From: Xylocopa sonorina
Taxonomy: Eukaryota; Arthropoda; Insecta; Hymenoptera; Apidae
Direction of reading: 5' to 3'
Assembly: GCF_050948175.1 (NCBI RefSeq)
Contig: NC_135204.1
Coordinates: 1,913,473 to 1,977,472 of the forward strand
Length of the DNA: 64,000 nucleotides
The translations under genes and the position numbers were made by a program. The notes below the pieces were generated by a model, which was given only the letters and a program-made list of their open reading frames with translations, had not been told where the DNA came from and did not search any database. Below are positions 51,440 to 64,000 of the stretch, piece after piece; positions within the stretch are counted from its first letter, which is position 1; each line of letters begins with the position of its first letter.

Positions 51440-51746
51440 CAGTAGAACCTCCTTTACTTGAACACTCATGAAAATCTTCTATTATCCAAACGGCACATTT
51501 TATATTCGGACACTATATGTAAATACACGCAGAGTGTTTGCTTCGTTCCGTACTTTAACTTCGATATTTTCAAATTCTTTTCAAATTACGAACGCACGTA
51601 CGAATCTTTGTTTCCATTAATTCTATGTAAAATACTGTACATATTAAACAAAATGCTAAAAGACTCGTTATATTCTGTCACACGAAAATTCTTCTACCCC
51701 CATCACTTGTACCTCCCCGTTGGTTCACATAACGGAAGTTCTATTG
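51440..51746 (+). mobile_element. pogo/Tigger-like MITE (about 307 bp)
   Basis: The left end CAGTAGAACCTCCTTTACTT and the reverse complement of the right end, CAATAGAACTTCCGTTATGT, match at 15 of 20 positions, and the similarity continues through GAAC. CAGTAGAACCTC followed by TTATCC-AAACGG-like wording is typical of pogo/Tigger termini. The left flank is TA, the expected target; the right flank is CA, one change from it. There is no transposase ORF, so it is non-autonomous. Confidence 0.7.
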
Positions 51747-52335
51747 CACCGCATAAAAGTATTAACTAGCGGCCAGGATAACGAGACTGCTAAAGTTACG
51801 ACGTGGAATTATCCTCGCCTCTCTACGCGGGGGTGTAGAGGTCGTTGGCCACCTTGGAATCGCTGGTAAAAATGGATAGGACGAGTGAACGGTACATAGA
51901 AAGAGAGCAAGGTGCACGGAGAATGGAAGAGTGGAAGCTGTGCAGAGTGAGAGTAAAAAAGAGACAGAGAGATAGGGAGGGAGAGGGAAAAAGTGAAAGA
52001 ATGCCACGGGTGATATAATTGGGGGACAGAGGGGTGGCGGTAAGAGGGCGAGAGTGAATGAATGGCGAAATTGAATGGGCTAGAAGTATGCAAAAGGGTG
52101 GAAGAAAACGTTTTCTTTTTTCGCGGGTGAAAAAGGGGGCTATCGTGCGTATGTGTATGAGTGCCCGCGCGAGTATACGTGTGTCCTGTTTCCTTGCGTA
52201 ATTCCGTGCACGTGTATATCGTGCGCTGCTTGCGGATGTATACATACACACGCGCATATAAATATGAGTATAAATAAAACAATGAACATACCATGCACGA
52301 TACGTGTGCGAGCGTTGGTGTGCGTGAACGCGAGA

Positions 52336-52401
52336 TAGAGAAAGAGAGAGGGGGAGAGAGAGGGGGAGAGAGAGAGAGAGGAAGAGAGAGAGGGAGAGAG
52401 A

Positions 52402-52466
<65 letters not shown>
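52336..52466. repeat. (GA)n microsatellite with GGGG interruptions
   Basis: Imperfect in its left half, perfect in its right half. Confidence 0.95.
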
Positions 52467-52468
<2 letters not shown>

Positions 52469-52643
52469 AAAGCGTAATCGAGCGGCTCGAACAACCCGGC
52501 TCGCAGCACTTTATCCCTCTTCATTCTTTTCTTTCCTCTCTTGATGGCTCTTATTATAAAACACCGTTTAGCGTACTCTAAATATCGTTATTTTTTAAGC
52601 AGAATTACACGAGGATGGAATTAAAAAAAATGATATTCAAAAA

Positions 52644-52671
52644 ATATATATATATATAAATATATATATAT
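52644..52671. repeat. (TA)n microsatellite
   Basis: TA run with one AAA interruption; similar shorter runs at 43254-43271 and 48768-48782. Confidence 0.9.
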
Positions 52672-53007
52672 TTATTTTCTAAGATATAATATATATCATC
52701 TGTATGTATATTAAATTATGATAATGCACAAAATGTAATTATATGTACATGTATGATAATTAATAATCTTGCTCTACGTTCGGGCGGTGGTAAGAAAAGC
52801 GCGGAGGCGGCAAAAAGGAGGTTGATGGAGGCGGGCGGTGGAGGGGAAGCAGAATGAAGCGAGATCGGGATAGATGAACGCGAGAGTCGTTTGTCCGGGG
52901 CAGCGGGGGTGGAAGTGACTGTTCGAGTTTGACGAACGCGCGGGTGCGGAGTTGAAAAAGGGCGAAAGGGGGGGGGGGGGCTTGCGGCCGCTGTAACCTC
53001 ATCTTTC

Positions 53008-53198
53008 ATGAATAGCTTGTATTTCTGCTCAGTGCAAAATAAACGTACGTTCCTGTTGAAAAAAATGACAAAAAAACCCAAAACACGACCACTTGTCTCG
53101 TATTTTTCATCCGATCCCAAAGCGTCACACGTGGCGGAGCTCGACCTCGAAACATGCGGTTCGATCGGTGCTACCGAAATCTCAGATAATGGAACGAG
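53008..53198 (+). other. weak candidate exon of an unidentified gene
   Basis: An ATG-initiated frame (MNSLYFCSVQ, then MTKKPKTRPLVSYFSSDPKA, ending EISDNGT plus two bases) runs into GAACGAG followed by a strong donor, GTGAGTAT, at 53199. Without splicing it stops at once. I do not recognise the protein and see no matching downstream exon. It may be a chance ORF next to a chance donor, or a non-coding exon. Confidence 0.15.
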
Positions 53199-53549
53199 GT
53201 GAGTATCATTACGATGAACTCGTAACGCTGATCCTGTTCATCGTGGAAATATAAAGGAACGAACAAAGTCTTACTCTTACTTGCGATTAACTTTATTCTT
53301 ATCGGATGTCCTGTTTGTTATTATCACGAATAAACGACACGATTCGACAGTTTGCCTTTACTTTTTTTCTAATGTAAGTTCGGCATGAAAATAACAGCGT
53401 GGAAAGGGTACATCGAGTAACTTTATAAATTTTAGTTGCAATCATAATGACCGCTTCTAATTGGAAGAACAACGTGAAAAAGATGGCTATCCTTTCGTAT
53501 TTCTTTTCATAATAAAGCCGGAAACGTATTGTCATTCCAATTCATACAC

Positions 53550-53900
53550 GTGTCCTCAGTGAACTTTCAGATGTAGTGGGTTAGGTTAGATTATGTCGTA
53601 ATATTCATAGCCATCGAATAGGCACGTAGGTACGACACAGCGAGGACGAAGGACAGTGATCATCCATTTTGCGATGTTACACGTATATACACCTCTTAGG
53701 TTGTTTTACTGCTAGTTCGTTTCTAAAATTATAACCGCGGAGGTCGGTGGTCGTCGTAGGAAGACGTTCGCGGCGTTTTGTCATCATAAAACGTTTTATG
53801 GCAAATTATAATGCGCCCTTTACCTACGGGGGGTGCACCAGCTAGCGTCCAGATACGAAGCTGTTCCTGGAAAAGTATAAAGGGGACGTACGCTGCTCTT
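53550..53900. promoter_or_regulatory. promoter-like stretch
   Basis: Contains GGGTTAGGTTAGATTA (53578-53593), CCATTTTGCGATG near 53663 and a CpG-rich segment from about 53730. GGTTAGGTTAG words are frequent upstream of genes in some insects, from general knowledge. No start site can be fixed and the orientation is unknown. Confidence 0.15.
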
Positions 53901-56900
53901 TTCATCCGATCGACCCATAAACGACGTTTTACTGTCCCTACACTTCCTTACCCTCCACTTTTTGTTCACCTCTTTCCACCAGTTGGCCATCTTCCACGGC
54001 GTTGGCACTCTGGGGAGCACGATTCAGAAGAACCACGCCGCTTGGCACGCTCGCCGCTTGCGCGTCTTTTTCGTTGATTTAATTTAGGTCGAGCTTAATC
54101 ACTTCTTGGGCTAACTACCCTCCGCGATATTAATTTCCAGCAGCTTCGTGGAGAAATGATGTAAGCAGTTAATTTATCACTTTTTCAAATATTGCGAGTA
54201 CCAACCATCTCTTGTTATCAAGCGTTTCAATTGAAAAAATAAATGTGAAAATTGATGTATAGAAAATATGTGTACGTATATGGAAACATTAAGTTAATAA
54301 GGTTGCAACGCTAATAATTGGTAGCAGTAATAAGAACTGGAAATATATGTGATGTACGCGATAAGACAGACGAGATATTGATATTTCGATATCAAATCGC
54401 GACCAGTTATGCTGAAACGAGCACCTGTGATAAGGCAATCACCTACCGGAGTCACGCAATGGTTGCCTACTCCTTCGGCGCGATCGCGAAGTAACTCACA
54501 AACGAGCTCCGTTTGCTCGGTTCGCTGTAAAATACACGCTGTACGAGCTAACAAGCAAAGGAAACGATAGAGGATGCACGATCGTCTTGATCGTCGCGTG
54601 AATCATGCGAGCCGTCGACGTTATTTCGTGTGCGAGAGAACCGCCAATTAACCAATTGCGCACTGCTTAATTGCTTCCGCCCTAATAACCCTGTATTTAT
54701 GTGGAATTCAGAAAAGTGTTCGCCACTGGTAAGCGCGCCCTTGAACGGTTTCTGACCTAAAGAGAATTTTGTATCCGGTGCTTGGTTCTAAAAGGCGGTT
54801 TTTAAATATCCATGAATTTAAAATTCTGCCTGAAATTTTTCTGTTGCAATTACAGAAAAAGTTATGTGTAAATTGTTTATTGATTTATTTATTTGATGAT
54901 GAACCTATATGATATAGAATATAATACGAAAAAGTGATAAGGAACGAATTAGATATGGCGACGGTCATATTATCACGCCCGAAACACAGATCGAGGCGCT
55001 GAATCATCTCGATCGAGGTACGTCACCTTATGCGTGGATGGAATGACGATTTAAGATAGATTTGTATTTTATTGGTCGCTATTTTAATTTCTTTCATTAA
55101 TATTTAAATATAAATAGTTAGTCAGAATTTGATTCAATATATAAAAAATAAATAAATAAATAATATATATACTTGTTTTACGTACAAAGACATTTTTAAA
55201 TGTAATTTTTTTACAACTTACTGAGGCGCACGTGAGTAAGGACAACAGTGATATATAAGAATAGTGATATATATGTAGAACAAAATGTTCTTTATCGCGA
55301 GAGCGGTGCTGTGGCCACGATTCCTTCGCCTTGCTACGCGACTTTACTGAAAACTTTAAACGGATTCGCGATTCCAAGTGTTCTAGGCGAACTGTCACGA
55401 GGGCGAAAATGTCGCCCCTTAAAAATGCGTACAACAAAGGATTAGAAAGCCAAGAACGAACGGATGGATGCGCGGATGGGGAAAACGAACGCTTTTACGA
55501 AAAGGCAAGAGACGGAAATTGGTTATAAATAAACCAAAGTTAAGGATCTACCGTACACGACTGGGCAATGCTCAGCCGCGACGGACTCTTGAGGAAAACA
55601 ATTGCTTAGCCTGAAAGATCGGCACAAGCCAGACGGATGTCGGGATTAGGATAGCGCGCGGGCCTGGTCGCCAAGTGCTAACCTGCGGTAACCAGCCCTG
55701 CCCTGAGTCGTGGGAACGCATTGTGATTTTTAGCTCGAAAATTTATGACTCGAAAAATCGCGGAATCGTAGCCTCCACATTACGATAAGTTTATAATGAT
55801 ATAGGTTTGTTCTATTTTGTATTGTCCGTTTATTAATTTTACACTGATCGCAATGATTTTATAACCAGTAATTAATTCCTTATTGACCGGTTTCTATTTA
55901 TACTGACTATTCGCAATTTATATACTGACCTCTTTGGTGACAAAATACTGACGAAAAGTAGATTTAAATACTGATCATTTAATTTGTTGCCTTTAAAATA
56001 TACCCTTCTGGGAATGGTTTCCATAAGCGTCGATTATGAAGTTGACACAGCAACGCCATTGTATCGATGCTGTTCTTTTATTGCGTCAGTAAGAAAATAT
56101 CTTTTGTGAAAACCGGGTGGCGGAAAGCTGTACTGTCGAAGATTTCTCTATATTTGTCTGTGTAATTCCTTTTGCCAATTTTTTCCTCCCTTCACCTTCG
56201 AATTTTGCACCTTTGTATATATTTTCCGACGCCGTTATTTCTGGGCGCATCTAAAGCGTTAGAGGGTGCACTCAAACGCCTGCCAGTTGCTATTTAGGAA
56301 ACATCACGAATGTACAAAAATAAAATTGCTAACCCAAAAAAGAACTGTTATTTACATGCACCGCTTATTCCACATAGGGATAAAGATAAATAGATACGAC
56401 ACGAAGATAGAAATAGAATAAAGATCAGAAAATTTCTGATCCTTGAAATATTTTACCGGGAGAAAGAGGGTGAACGTCAATACTCTCAATGGAGAATCGT
56501 AAAACGGCGGTGTCCAATTAATCTGTCAGGAGCACGGAAGAGTTGCGATCGCGGCTAATGCTGCGGATCGTCCGAAAATTTTCGAACGTTGGATCCGCGG
56601 AAACCGGACGCGCGCATCGAGCTGTAAGAAAAATATAGCCCCGGAGTTGGCATCCGAGGTAAAAATCTTTAAACGTTCCCCTTCCTCCACGGAGGGAAGA
56701 AAGAAGAGCGGCTTGCGTCTACCGAGCCGGATTCGCTTAATCCGAGCCACTCTCGGCCAATCCGGATACTCTGAAACTAAAGAACTGCCGCTGGAGAGGA
56801 TACGATGAATGACCGAGGACTCTGGCTAACGGGATAACTGGCTGCTCTTTTCTATCGTTTCCCTGGAAAGAGTTAATTCGGTCATTCCAGACGATTCGTT

Positions 56901-59900
56901 TATTTTAATACTATATTAATTAATTACTTCATGATATATTGTAATATAGATTGGATAATATAATGATAGTAATGATATGCAATTCAGCAACTGCAAGAAT
57001 TCATGGAATAGAATACAAATGAAACTCTAACATATTCTAGTAGTCAATGTAATTTTTTTTTAAGTCATATGATCCTGAATTTAGATGATATTTGTTTATG
57101 CGTGCTCTTGGCTGACAATCTCTGTAGCTGATGTTCGAGCTTGGTTGATTTGTGCGTTGGAAAAATGACCCCAAAGGATTTGGGAACTAATAAAATTAAC
57201 AATTTTTGAGAATGGTGGGGTAGACGGCTAACAGAAACTACTTGTTAAAGTCTAAGGCAAAGTAGAGGGATAAGACGACGCCACTCAACCGAAGACTATC
57301 TTCTATCTACCGACTGTACCTTCGAATGACACATTTCCGTGGATCTCAAACAAAGACTGTAACAGACAATAATTTTACAATGCGCGTTGATGAGGCTTTG
57401 TGACAAACATCAAACAACAACTCGAAAAGGACGAAAAGCTAAGACGAAGATCAAAGAATGAAAAGGAATAGCATCATAAATTTACTTTCTTCTACGAAAA
57501 TTATTGAATAGTCTTTTAATTATTGAACCTCCTCGAAGAACAATACTAACGATAGAGATTGCACCATACAATTAAATTATTAATTTATTCCAGTGATGCA
57601 CTCCACTGTATATTGTTGGATTCGGGTTGAACAGAGTTCTAAAAGTTTTTTTCTTTAATGCAACAAAATTAACGTTAAAACATATTTAAAATATAACGAG
57701 TAAATCCGTGCTGGTAATCGGTAAGATGTATATTGGTAGTCGGCAGCGAGTGGGTTAAGGAATTTATAAGGAACTAAGGGTTAAGACTAAGACATATGTA
57801 GGTTAGAAATAATACAAAGAATAAGTAATATTTAGGCATCGCATAATATTATAGACGAAAGATCCGAATGCGATGTACGTTGAATGCCACAAACTCGCAG
57901 ACGACCAAATCCCCGTTATACGTTCTCGTCCCTCGGAATGAAATCGCGGAAACCTACCCCTTCGATGCGCCCCCTCGAAGTCGGCGTGCTCTCGAGTGTC
58001 TCGCCGGAATTTAATTCTGCCTGTAGCCGGAGCTCACCTAGTATGCAGTTATTTGATACCCGATATTTTCTTTTCCTCGCTGGCAGCGAGCTTCGATCCT
58101 TGAATTACAAGCCGGATTTCTTTGTCGACTCGAGCCCCGTTTGATCCCGCTCGTCGATGCACCGGCGATGGGATCCGAATGGAAAGTAAACGGGCGCTGT
58201 TTCATGCCCGAAATCAATTGATCGCCAAGGGCCACTTGTTCGATTCGTGTCACGAATCCTTTTGCAATCTCAATACGCTCGTCGATTGTTAGCTGATACG
58301 TTTCCAGTCGAAAGCTTATCGTCGTTATTTATTTTCACGTAAGATAGAGAACGTTCTAGTAATTCTGAAGATGTACAATTAGATTTTTAAGAAGACCTGT
58401 TAATACCTCTTCACACTCCAGCGTCATTCGACATTAGTAAATAAAAATAAATAAATAAATGTAAATTACAACAAAGTTTGAGAGCTATATTCAGTATAAT
58501 CAGTAAAGAAAATTGCTTACAAGCAGTACTCGAGAAACCGTCCTCTGAAATAAACTTTAAATAAGGCACCTGAAATAATAGGGAAAAAATTGGTAACATT
58601 GTTGCAACAAAATTAAAAAATAATTTGGAGCGCAGAGGATTAATAGTGGTCATTTTTTCTTCCAAATTCTAACTAAATTTCATGGAATGCTCGGTGACTC
58701 GAAGCATATGATCGGTAGCGCAAGTGGTGGGTCGCAGAGAATTTTTCAATTGCGTTACCGCTACGATTCGCGGGGAGAGGGTGGAGAGAGGTCGGGGACT
58801 GAGAATGAGAGCGCTGAATTGTTAACCTAGTTACACAAAGCAAGATACTGCTGGCGAAACTAATGGACCTCTTCCCCTTCGTCCGCAATCCTGTTGTTCG
58901 ACCACCCATAATCTAATAGCGAGCGCGCCCTCATGTTTCCGCCCCTCGTTGTCGGCTTCGAGGCTCGTATTTTATCTCGAACGCCGTGTCCACTTATTCC
59001 TAACAATTGTCCGTGCTCGAGCTCGTCCCTTTCTGCTCTGCGGTCTCGCCATCGGAATACGCGTCGGCTTTTTTTCTTCCTTCATCGACCAACGTTCGAT
59101 CACATCCACCTGTGAACTGTATAAATAACAGCTTTTTGCGCAGCTAATTTTGTGAAACAAAGTACAATCGTTGATTGACAAATCAGAACTTTATTCCGAT
59201 ATACAAGATGGAATCTTGAGAAGTGTTGCGCCTGGATTATGTCGTACTCTGTACGTATCTGTTCAACGTTTAATTGTTATTAGGCGTATGTAATACAAGT
59301 TTCGTTAACCGTTCGAGTGCTCGACAAATGTTTTCAGTGTATACTAAAAATGTGAAAATGATTGCGCGTATATAGAAAAAATTCGTAAAGGCTGTCACCT
59401 AATTAGATGATAAATATTGTGTTATTAGAAAAAATTTGAAGCTTTATATTATCGAAGTAAATAGAAATCGTACTTGATGCTGATACAGAGAAGCGTTATC
59501 GCGTTCCTCGCATTTTTAGTACAATATAAAAAGAGCGCGATAGCGCCTTAGCATTCAAACGGTTGAACTTGTTAATTATGTGCTAAGAAATATTATTTGT
59601 CATTATAGACATTTTTTCAAAGAATTTGTATAAATATTAATTTACATCCAGAAAGAAATTTTTATTATTAATTAAATGAACTTAACATTTTACCTGTATC
59701 GAAATGAAATTTAAATGGCTTTTAACAGTCACCAAAATTAATTGCTGTAATTATAAATTAAAGTTAAAATTGTAATTAAATGATAAACATTTGTTAAAAC
59801 AACTTAGTTATTCAACTGTTTTGCAATATATTTTAATATGCTATGGTGTACAGAATTGTTCGGCGACTGAAGTAAAGTTGTAACAATTTTAATCGTTAAC

Positions 59901-62900
59901 AGCGAACGTCGTTACAACAATTTAATTACAGAAATATTCACGGATTATACAGAAGCATTATTTCCCGTTTTATCTTGAAGAAGATTTTATTTTTAAATTA
60001 TCCAAATCACTTTCAACCTCATTGTTCCAGTATCGCTGCAATAATACACGCATTAGCACATTCTTCAATATACATGCTTGGAAAAGGTACCACCTTCTTT
60101 TGTTTGCGCCACAACTACACAGATATTTAACGAAAATTATACGAAGACACACAAAATAACTACTTTTACGTGCGTTAATCAAAAGAACTACCATAACATT
60201 TATTTCAATGTTCTCGACAAGCAGTCGTATAAGCACACTCAGAGCGCAACCGATACCTTCGCTTCCCTTAAATCGAACGAAAATCTCCGCGCGATGGCGA
60301 GTCACGTTCTCGTGGACGTGCAATAAAAGCACGTAAAGTCCACCCTTTTCTCTACCTTGCAGTACATCCCTTGATCATTCCGTAGGATAAGACACGCCGA
60401 CTAGGTTCGCCGGCTTCATCGGCCGTATTAACGCCCACCGCAAATAGAGTCGACGGTGGTGGAAGAGGTTTGTGGCGTCTGTGCCGGCCGCGAATCACAA
60501 TAGGGGCTGATCAGTCCCCGACACCAGGGGAACGAGACGGCCACCACGATGGTGGGAGGGTTCGAATATGGCGCGAGAAGTTGCCGGGGTTCGATGTATC
60601 AAGCCGAAAGTTTGATAGCCCCGAAGGCTTTGCCGGCCAAGTTACTTCCATGGAACGTGACCCCGCTTCGGTATCCTCCGGTCCGCCGAAAACCGCGCTC
60701 CGCCATCCACCCAGCACTCTACCGGCACGTCCATCCGAGGACCCTCGAACAAGCTTCCCTTCACGGTTCTACGTGATCGACTCCGTTTCCTTCACCCTAC
60801 CGGCCGTTGAATCCCTTCGCTGGATGCTGGAGCACACGTACGTGCATACCAGCGCGCGGACGACTCGGCGTCCTGCTGGATGCCTCGTCGTTCTGGAAAA
60901 TATTATCACCGTCCGTTTCAGGATACGAAGTCCCGACGTCCGTGGATACTTTCTCGTGGATTCGGTTCGTCCGTGATTGCTGGTTGCTCTTTCCCAACCG
61001 TGTGTATTAGAAAGAGAGGTAACAGGATTGGAGGTGATTTCAATAATTTGATAATAATATCTTCTTAACCCTTTGATTACGGCAGACTTCGAACCGTGCC
61101 AGTCGTACCATACGGTAGGAATTCATTTGTGATGTGCACGGTGAAACTTTTCGTTAGCCATGCATTTCGAAGAATCTACATTCAAATAATAAAAACATTG
61201 AAACAATATGATTCAATTCTTTGTATTCTGCATTGTTGCATTGCAATTTTTTTAAGTCGCTCTAGACACCTACAATATATCACACGCGCAAGCTTTCCAA
61301 GCGCTTTTAAGCGCCGACAGTGTCGCAGGAACAAGTTTTCTAAGCGTCTTTAGGTATACCGATGTGTTGATTACTGTAGTGGTGTTTTAATAATAAGGTT
61401 GAAGATAATTTGGATAACCTTGGTTCTCTCTTGAAAATGAAAAATAAAAATTTGATGCAGTGAGAATTTGCAGAAAAAAAGTTGCAGATGGGGTCGGATA
61501 CAATTTGGGAAATTTTAATCTATTTGCTTGTGAGGTCGAACAAGGGATATTTTACGGTTCCGGAAGTGTCTTGTTTTCCAGCGTTGTGGTGCCTCCCCAA
61601 GGAGAGCATCTGTCGTCTTCTCCTTACTATAATTCCTGCGTAAAGCTCCTCGCGTATTTATAATGCAGGTTAGGCGGTTAAGTCGTATAAAAACGTCCAA
61701 AAAACTACTCCCATAGCACATTAAGCTACCGCGGAAGGACAAAACACGTGCGAACAGCCATGTCAGTCTTCGAGTTTACAACTTCGATTCTCTGTTCTAT
61801 TCAAGAGATCTCGAAACAACTGTAGTCCTATTATACGTTCGAACACTGTTCTTCATGAATTCTGATTAAAATTAAACGGAAATTCTTCATCGACGAAAGT
61901 TACGTTTCTCTCAAATGATTTGGATGCCAAAATGATACCCATTAATTACATTCTGATAACGGGGAATTCTGCTGCTTTCTGATATTTGAAAAGACTGAAT
62001 AATTATTTTGAAATAGCGTCTCGATTCAGAGCTCCGTAAATGCATACAAAGGGTCGTAAAGCTTTCAATAACTTTGGATTAGAAGAAACGTAGTCGGATA
62101 TCACGAGCATAAAATGGTATCGATGTTCAATTTCTGCTAGACGCGAGGGTGCTCGAGCCGGTGCACGAATGTCTGGTTCTACTAGTCACGAAACATTTCA
62201 GTGGTACGAGAATTTGATCGTAGAACACTGGAAAAATGTTAACTGGTGAAGTACGCAGTGAAATTTAAGTTCGGAAGACGATAAATCGATCAAAGTAGAA
62301 GTGGAAACGACGAAATACTATCGATAGCCATTCGTTAGTTACAGATACGAATATTACGAATTCTTAAATTCTTTTAGAAATATAGGACTAAGATATTTTC
62401 AAGTTTAGTGAATCAAATTTAGAGACTTACTGTTCATTTTATAATCCAACGTCCATCTATTTATAGTCCATTTATTTTAATTTCACTTGTCCTCCTATTA
62501 GAATATTAATTGTACATCGCGTACAGTCAATATTTCCTTGTAATCCATCAGTAAATCAAATGTCTTCCACGGCATGTTAACAAAGTCAGGGGTAGAGAGG
62601 GCTGCTTCAATCCGGAATAAACAGTGGACAGCCCAAGTTTACAAGATCTCGAGTGGGCTATCTACTGAGATTCTGACCAACTCTGGGGCTACTCCAATTC
62701 CCGTTAAATATGCATACGTTGTCGTAGTAAATTGAATATTTCCTTGTCCCTCTAATTCAGGGCGCATAATAAACGGACACTTTGTTGTGGAATAATAACT
62801 GGATTGCAAAATTGCATTCAAAGTATCTCTCTACTTTATATTCTCGAGTTTTCTAAATAATCCGCTTGTTCTTAACGTTTTAATCAACCGCTTCTGTTGG

Positions 62901-64000
62901 GACCATTCCGCATTAATCCTCTAAAAATTGTTCACCTTGGCGAACCTTAAGCAACTTCCTTCATTTCCGCCAGCAACCCTTGAACCATAAATATTTAATA
63001 TTAAATTTGGATGCCTTACTCAACCATTTCCTCTTAAATCTCTTCATGAATCCTTCAGTTAAACCTTAACCAATTCTTCTTCTGTTTCTAACAAAGATGT
63101 GACATTTCTAACAAGAATGAACAATTTTTCAAAGTGAAATATGATCTAGAAAGAGGAAAAGATGTACCTTTCACACGAAAAACAAATTATGCCAAAATAC
63201 GGCATGTAATAACATGATGTTTGCTCCATTTCATACTTGACAATCTGATAGAAAGTAGGCACACGCGACAAAGAGCAACAGCTAAACGTTGACCCGAAAT
63301 TGCCTAAACCAGCTAAACCTTGCTATTGGGCAGTTGTCTAACAAACACGTAGCTAAAAGGAGAAAATTGAAATAGCCTATCAATTATTTCGAATAATCAC
63401 TATTAAACACCGAGCAGACATCCTCGCGGTCCTTTCGAAGCTTCGAAACCTGATTTATGCCGGTCAAGCTCGGACCATAAACAGTGGTGTGGAAATTCGA
63501 GGGTAGCGAGACCGCGGAAGCAACGAAGACCCGGGCGGCTGCGAGGTTCCGCGTAGCCGTAACAGAAGGGGTCGCGATTTAACGGCGGGTAGACGGCGTC
63601 GATCCATCACGACAGCAATGTTCGTTACCCAAGACGCCAGGCCAGGAAGGTTTGCTCCACGGGAAGGCGAGGGGAATTGGTAGCGGACGGCGTTGGCGCG
63701 GGTGTACGCGGATCGGAGCTTAGATTGGCTTTGCATAGTTTCGCGTGTCGGGAGTTGAGTTATAATTACCTTAGCGCCTGTAACAGGAGCACCGTTATAT
63801 AGCGATGGCTAACGCGACTACAGGATAATAAATTAATGCGGCACGTCGCGTAAATGTAATACGAGCCTAACTACCTACTCCGCCTAAGAGCGTGTCGTTG
63901 TGAGCGATGATCCGTTGCTATAGTCGCATCGGCGGCCCGCGACTCCCTTACCTCGACTTCCGCCTTCGCGTTTCGTCGAAATCGCGGGTAGCTACGCGAG
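53901..64000. other. right-hand region, no supportable gene
   Basis: Mostly AT-rich sequence with a few CpG-rich patches (about 56520-56830, 57880-58260, 60400-61000, 63420-64000). ORFs in the patches lack recognisable domains and overlap ORFs in other frames. A TAAA/AAAT repeat lies at 55145-55163. TTAACCC-type words near 57755 and 61071 could be transposon termini without visible partners. Confidence 0.5.
63250..63385 (+). repeat. dispersed repeat segment related to 12808-12945
   Basis: Same blocks in the same order as at 12808-12945, with scattered substitutions. No ORF; the family is unidentified. Confidence 0.6.

Noticed and set aside
51823..52524. 233-codon minus-strand ORF rich in Leu and Ser
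   Set aside because: Also a microsatellite translation.
60470..60976. 168-codon + strand ORF in a CpG-rich patch
   Set aside because: Several frames on both strands are open over the same interval and the peptide has no family features. A real exon cannot be excluded but is not supported.
62639..62821. 60-codon minus-strand ORF considered as a retroelement fragment
   Set aside because: No recognisable motif and too short; the repeat context is only suggestive.

Overview
The window looks like animal nuclear DNA, most probably insect and possibly a bee, ant or wasp. The reasons are a single spliced gene with GT-AG introns of 0.14 to 19.8 kb, CpG-rich stretches alternating with AT-rich ones, long (GA)n microsatellites, and remnants of cut-and-paste transposons. 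There are no operons, no dense ORFs, and no tRNA, rRNA or CRISPR array that I could find. The order-level guess is inference from composition and style only.

One gene can be supported with confidence: the orthologue of Drosophila luna, the insect member of the vertebrate KLF6/KLF7 group, on the + strand. Five coding exons (17018-17191, 17328-17573, 18976-19187, 19458-19684, 39530-39705) join in one open frame of 344 codons plus a stop. The order is a conserved TCYEMERYL segment, an acidic and Ser-rich activation region with LTPPSSP, and three C-terminal C2H2 zinc fingers ending in HMKRHV. The short N-terminal exon expected in this family was not found, so the gene very likely starts left of the window and 1-17017 is intron or 5' flank. 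A 19.8 kb intron separates finger 1 from fingers 2-3.

Region by region: 1-17017 holds no supportable coding sequence; it has two copies of a dispersed repeat, a small inverted repeat and short tandem repeats. 17018-19684 carries the first four visible exons. 19685-39529 is the giant intron, with a hAT-like MITE (27856-28062), an element with imperfect terminal inverted repeats (28788-29316), a decayed repeat of about 165 bp period (29488-29866), a third dispersed-repeat copy (38065-38205) and a TTAA-flanked foldback element (39330-39443) just before the last exon. 39530-39705 is the last coding exon. From 39706 the + strand is purine-rich with several poly(A) signals; I read it as a long 3' UTR with a proximal end near 41.7 kb and possibly distal ends near 43.3 or 47.2 kb. 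47.3-64 kb is intergenic or unassigned: microsatellites, a pogo-like MITE (51440-51746), a weak candidate exon (53008-53198) near a promoter-like stretch, and otherwise nothing recognisable.

I found no new multi-gene system. The items most worth a second look are the possible one-finger isoform produced by read-through into the giant intron, the foldback element beside the last exon, and the small non-autonomous transposons.
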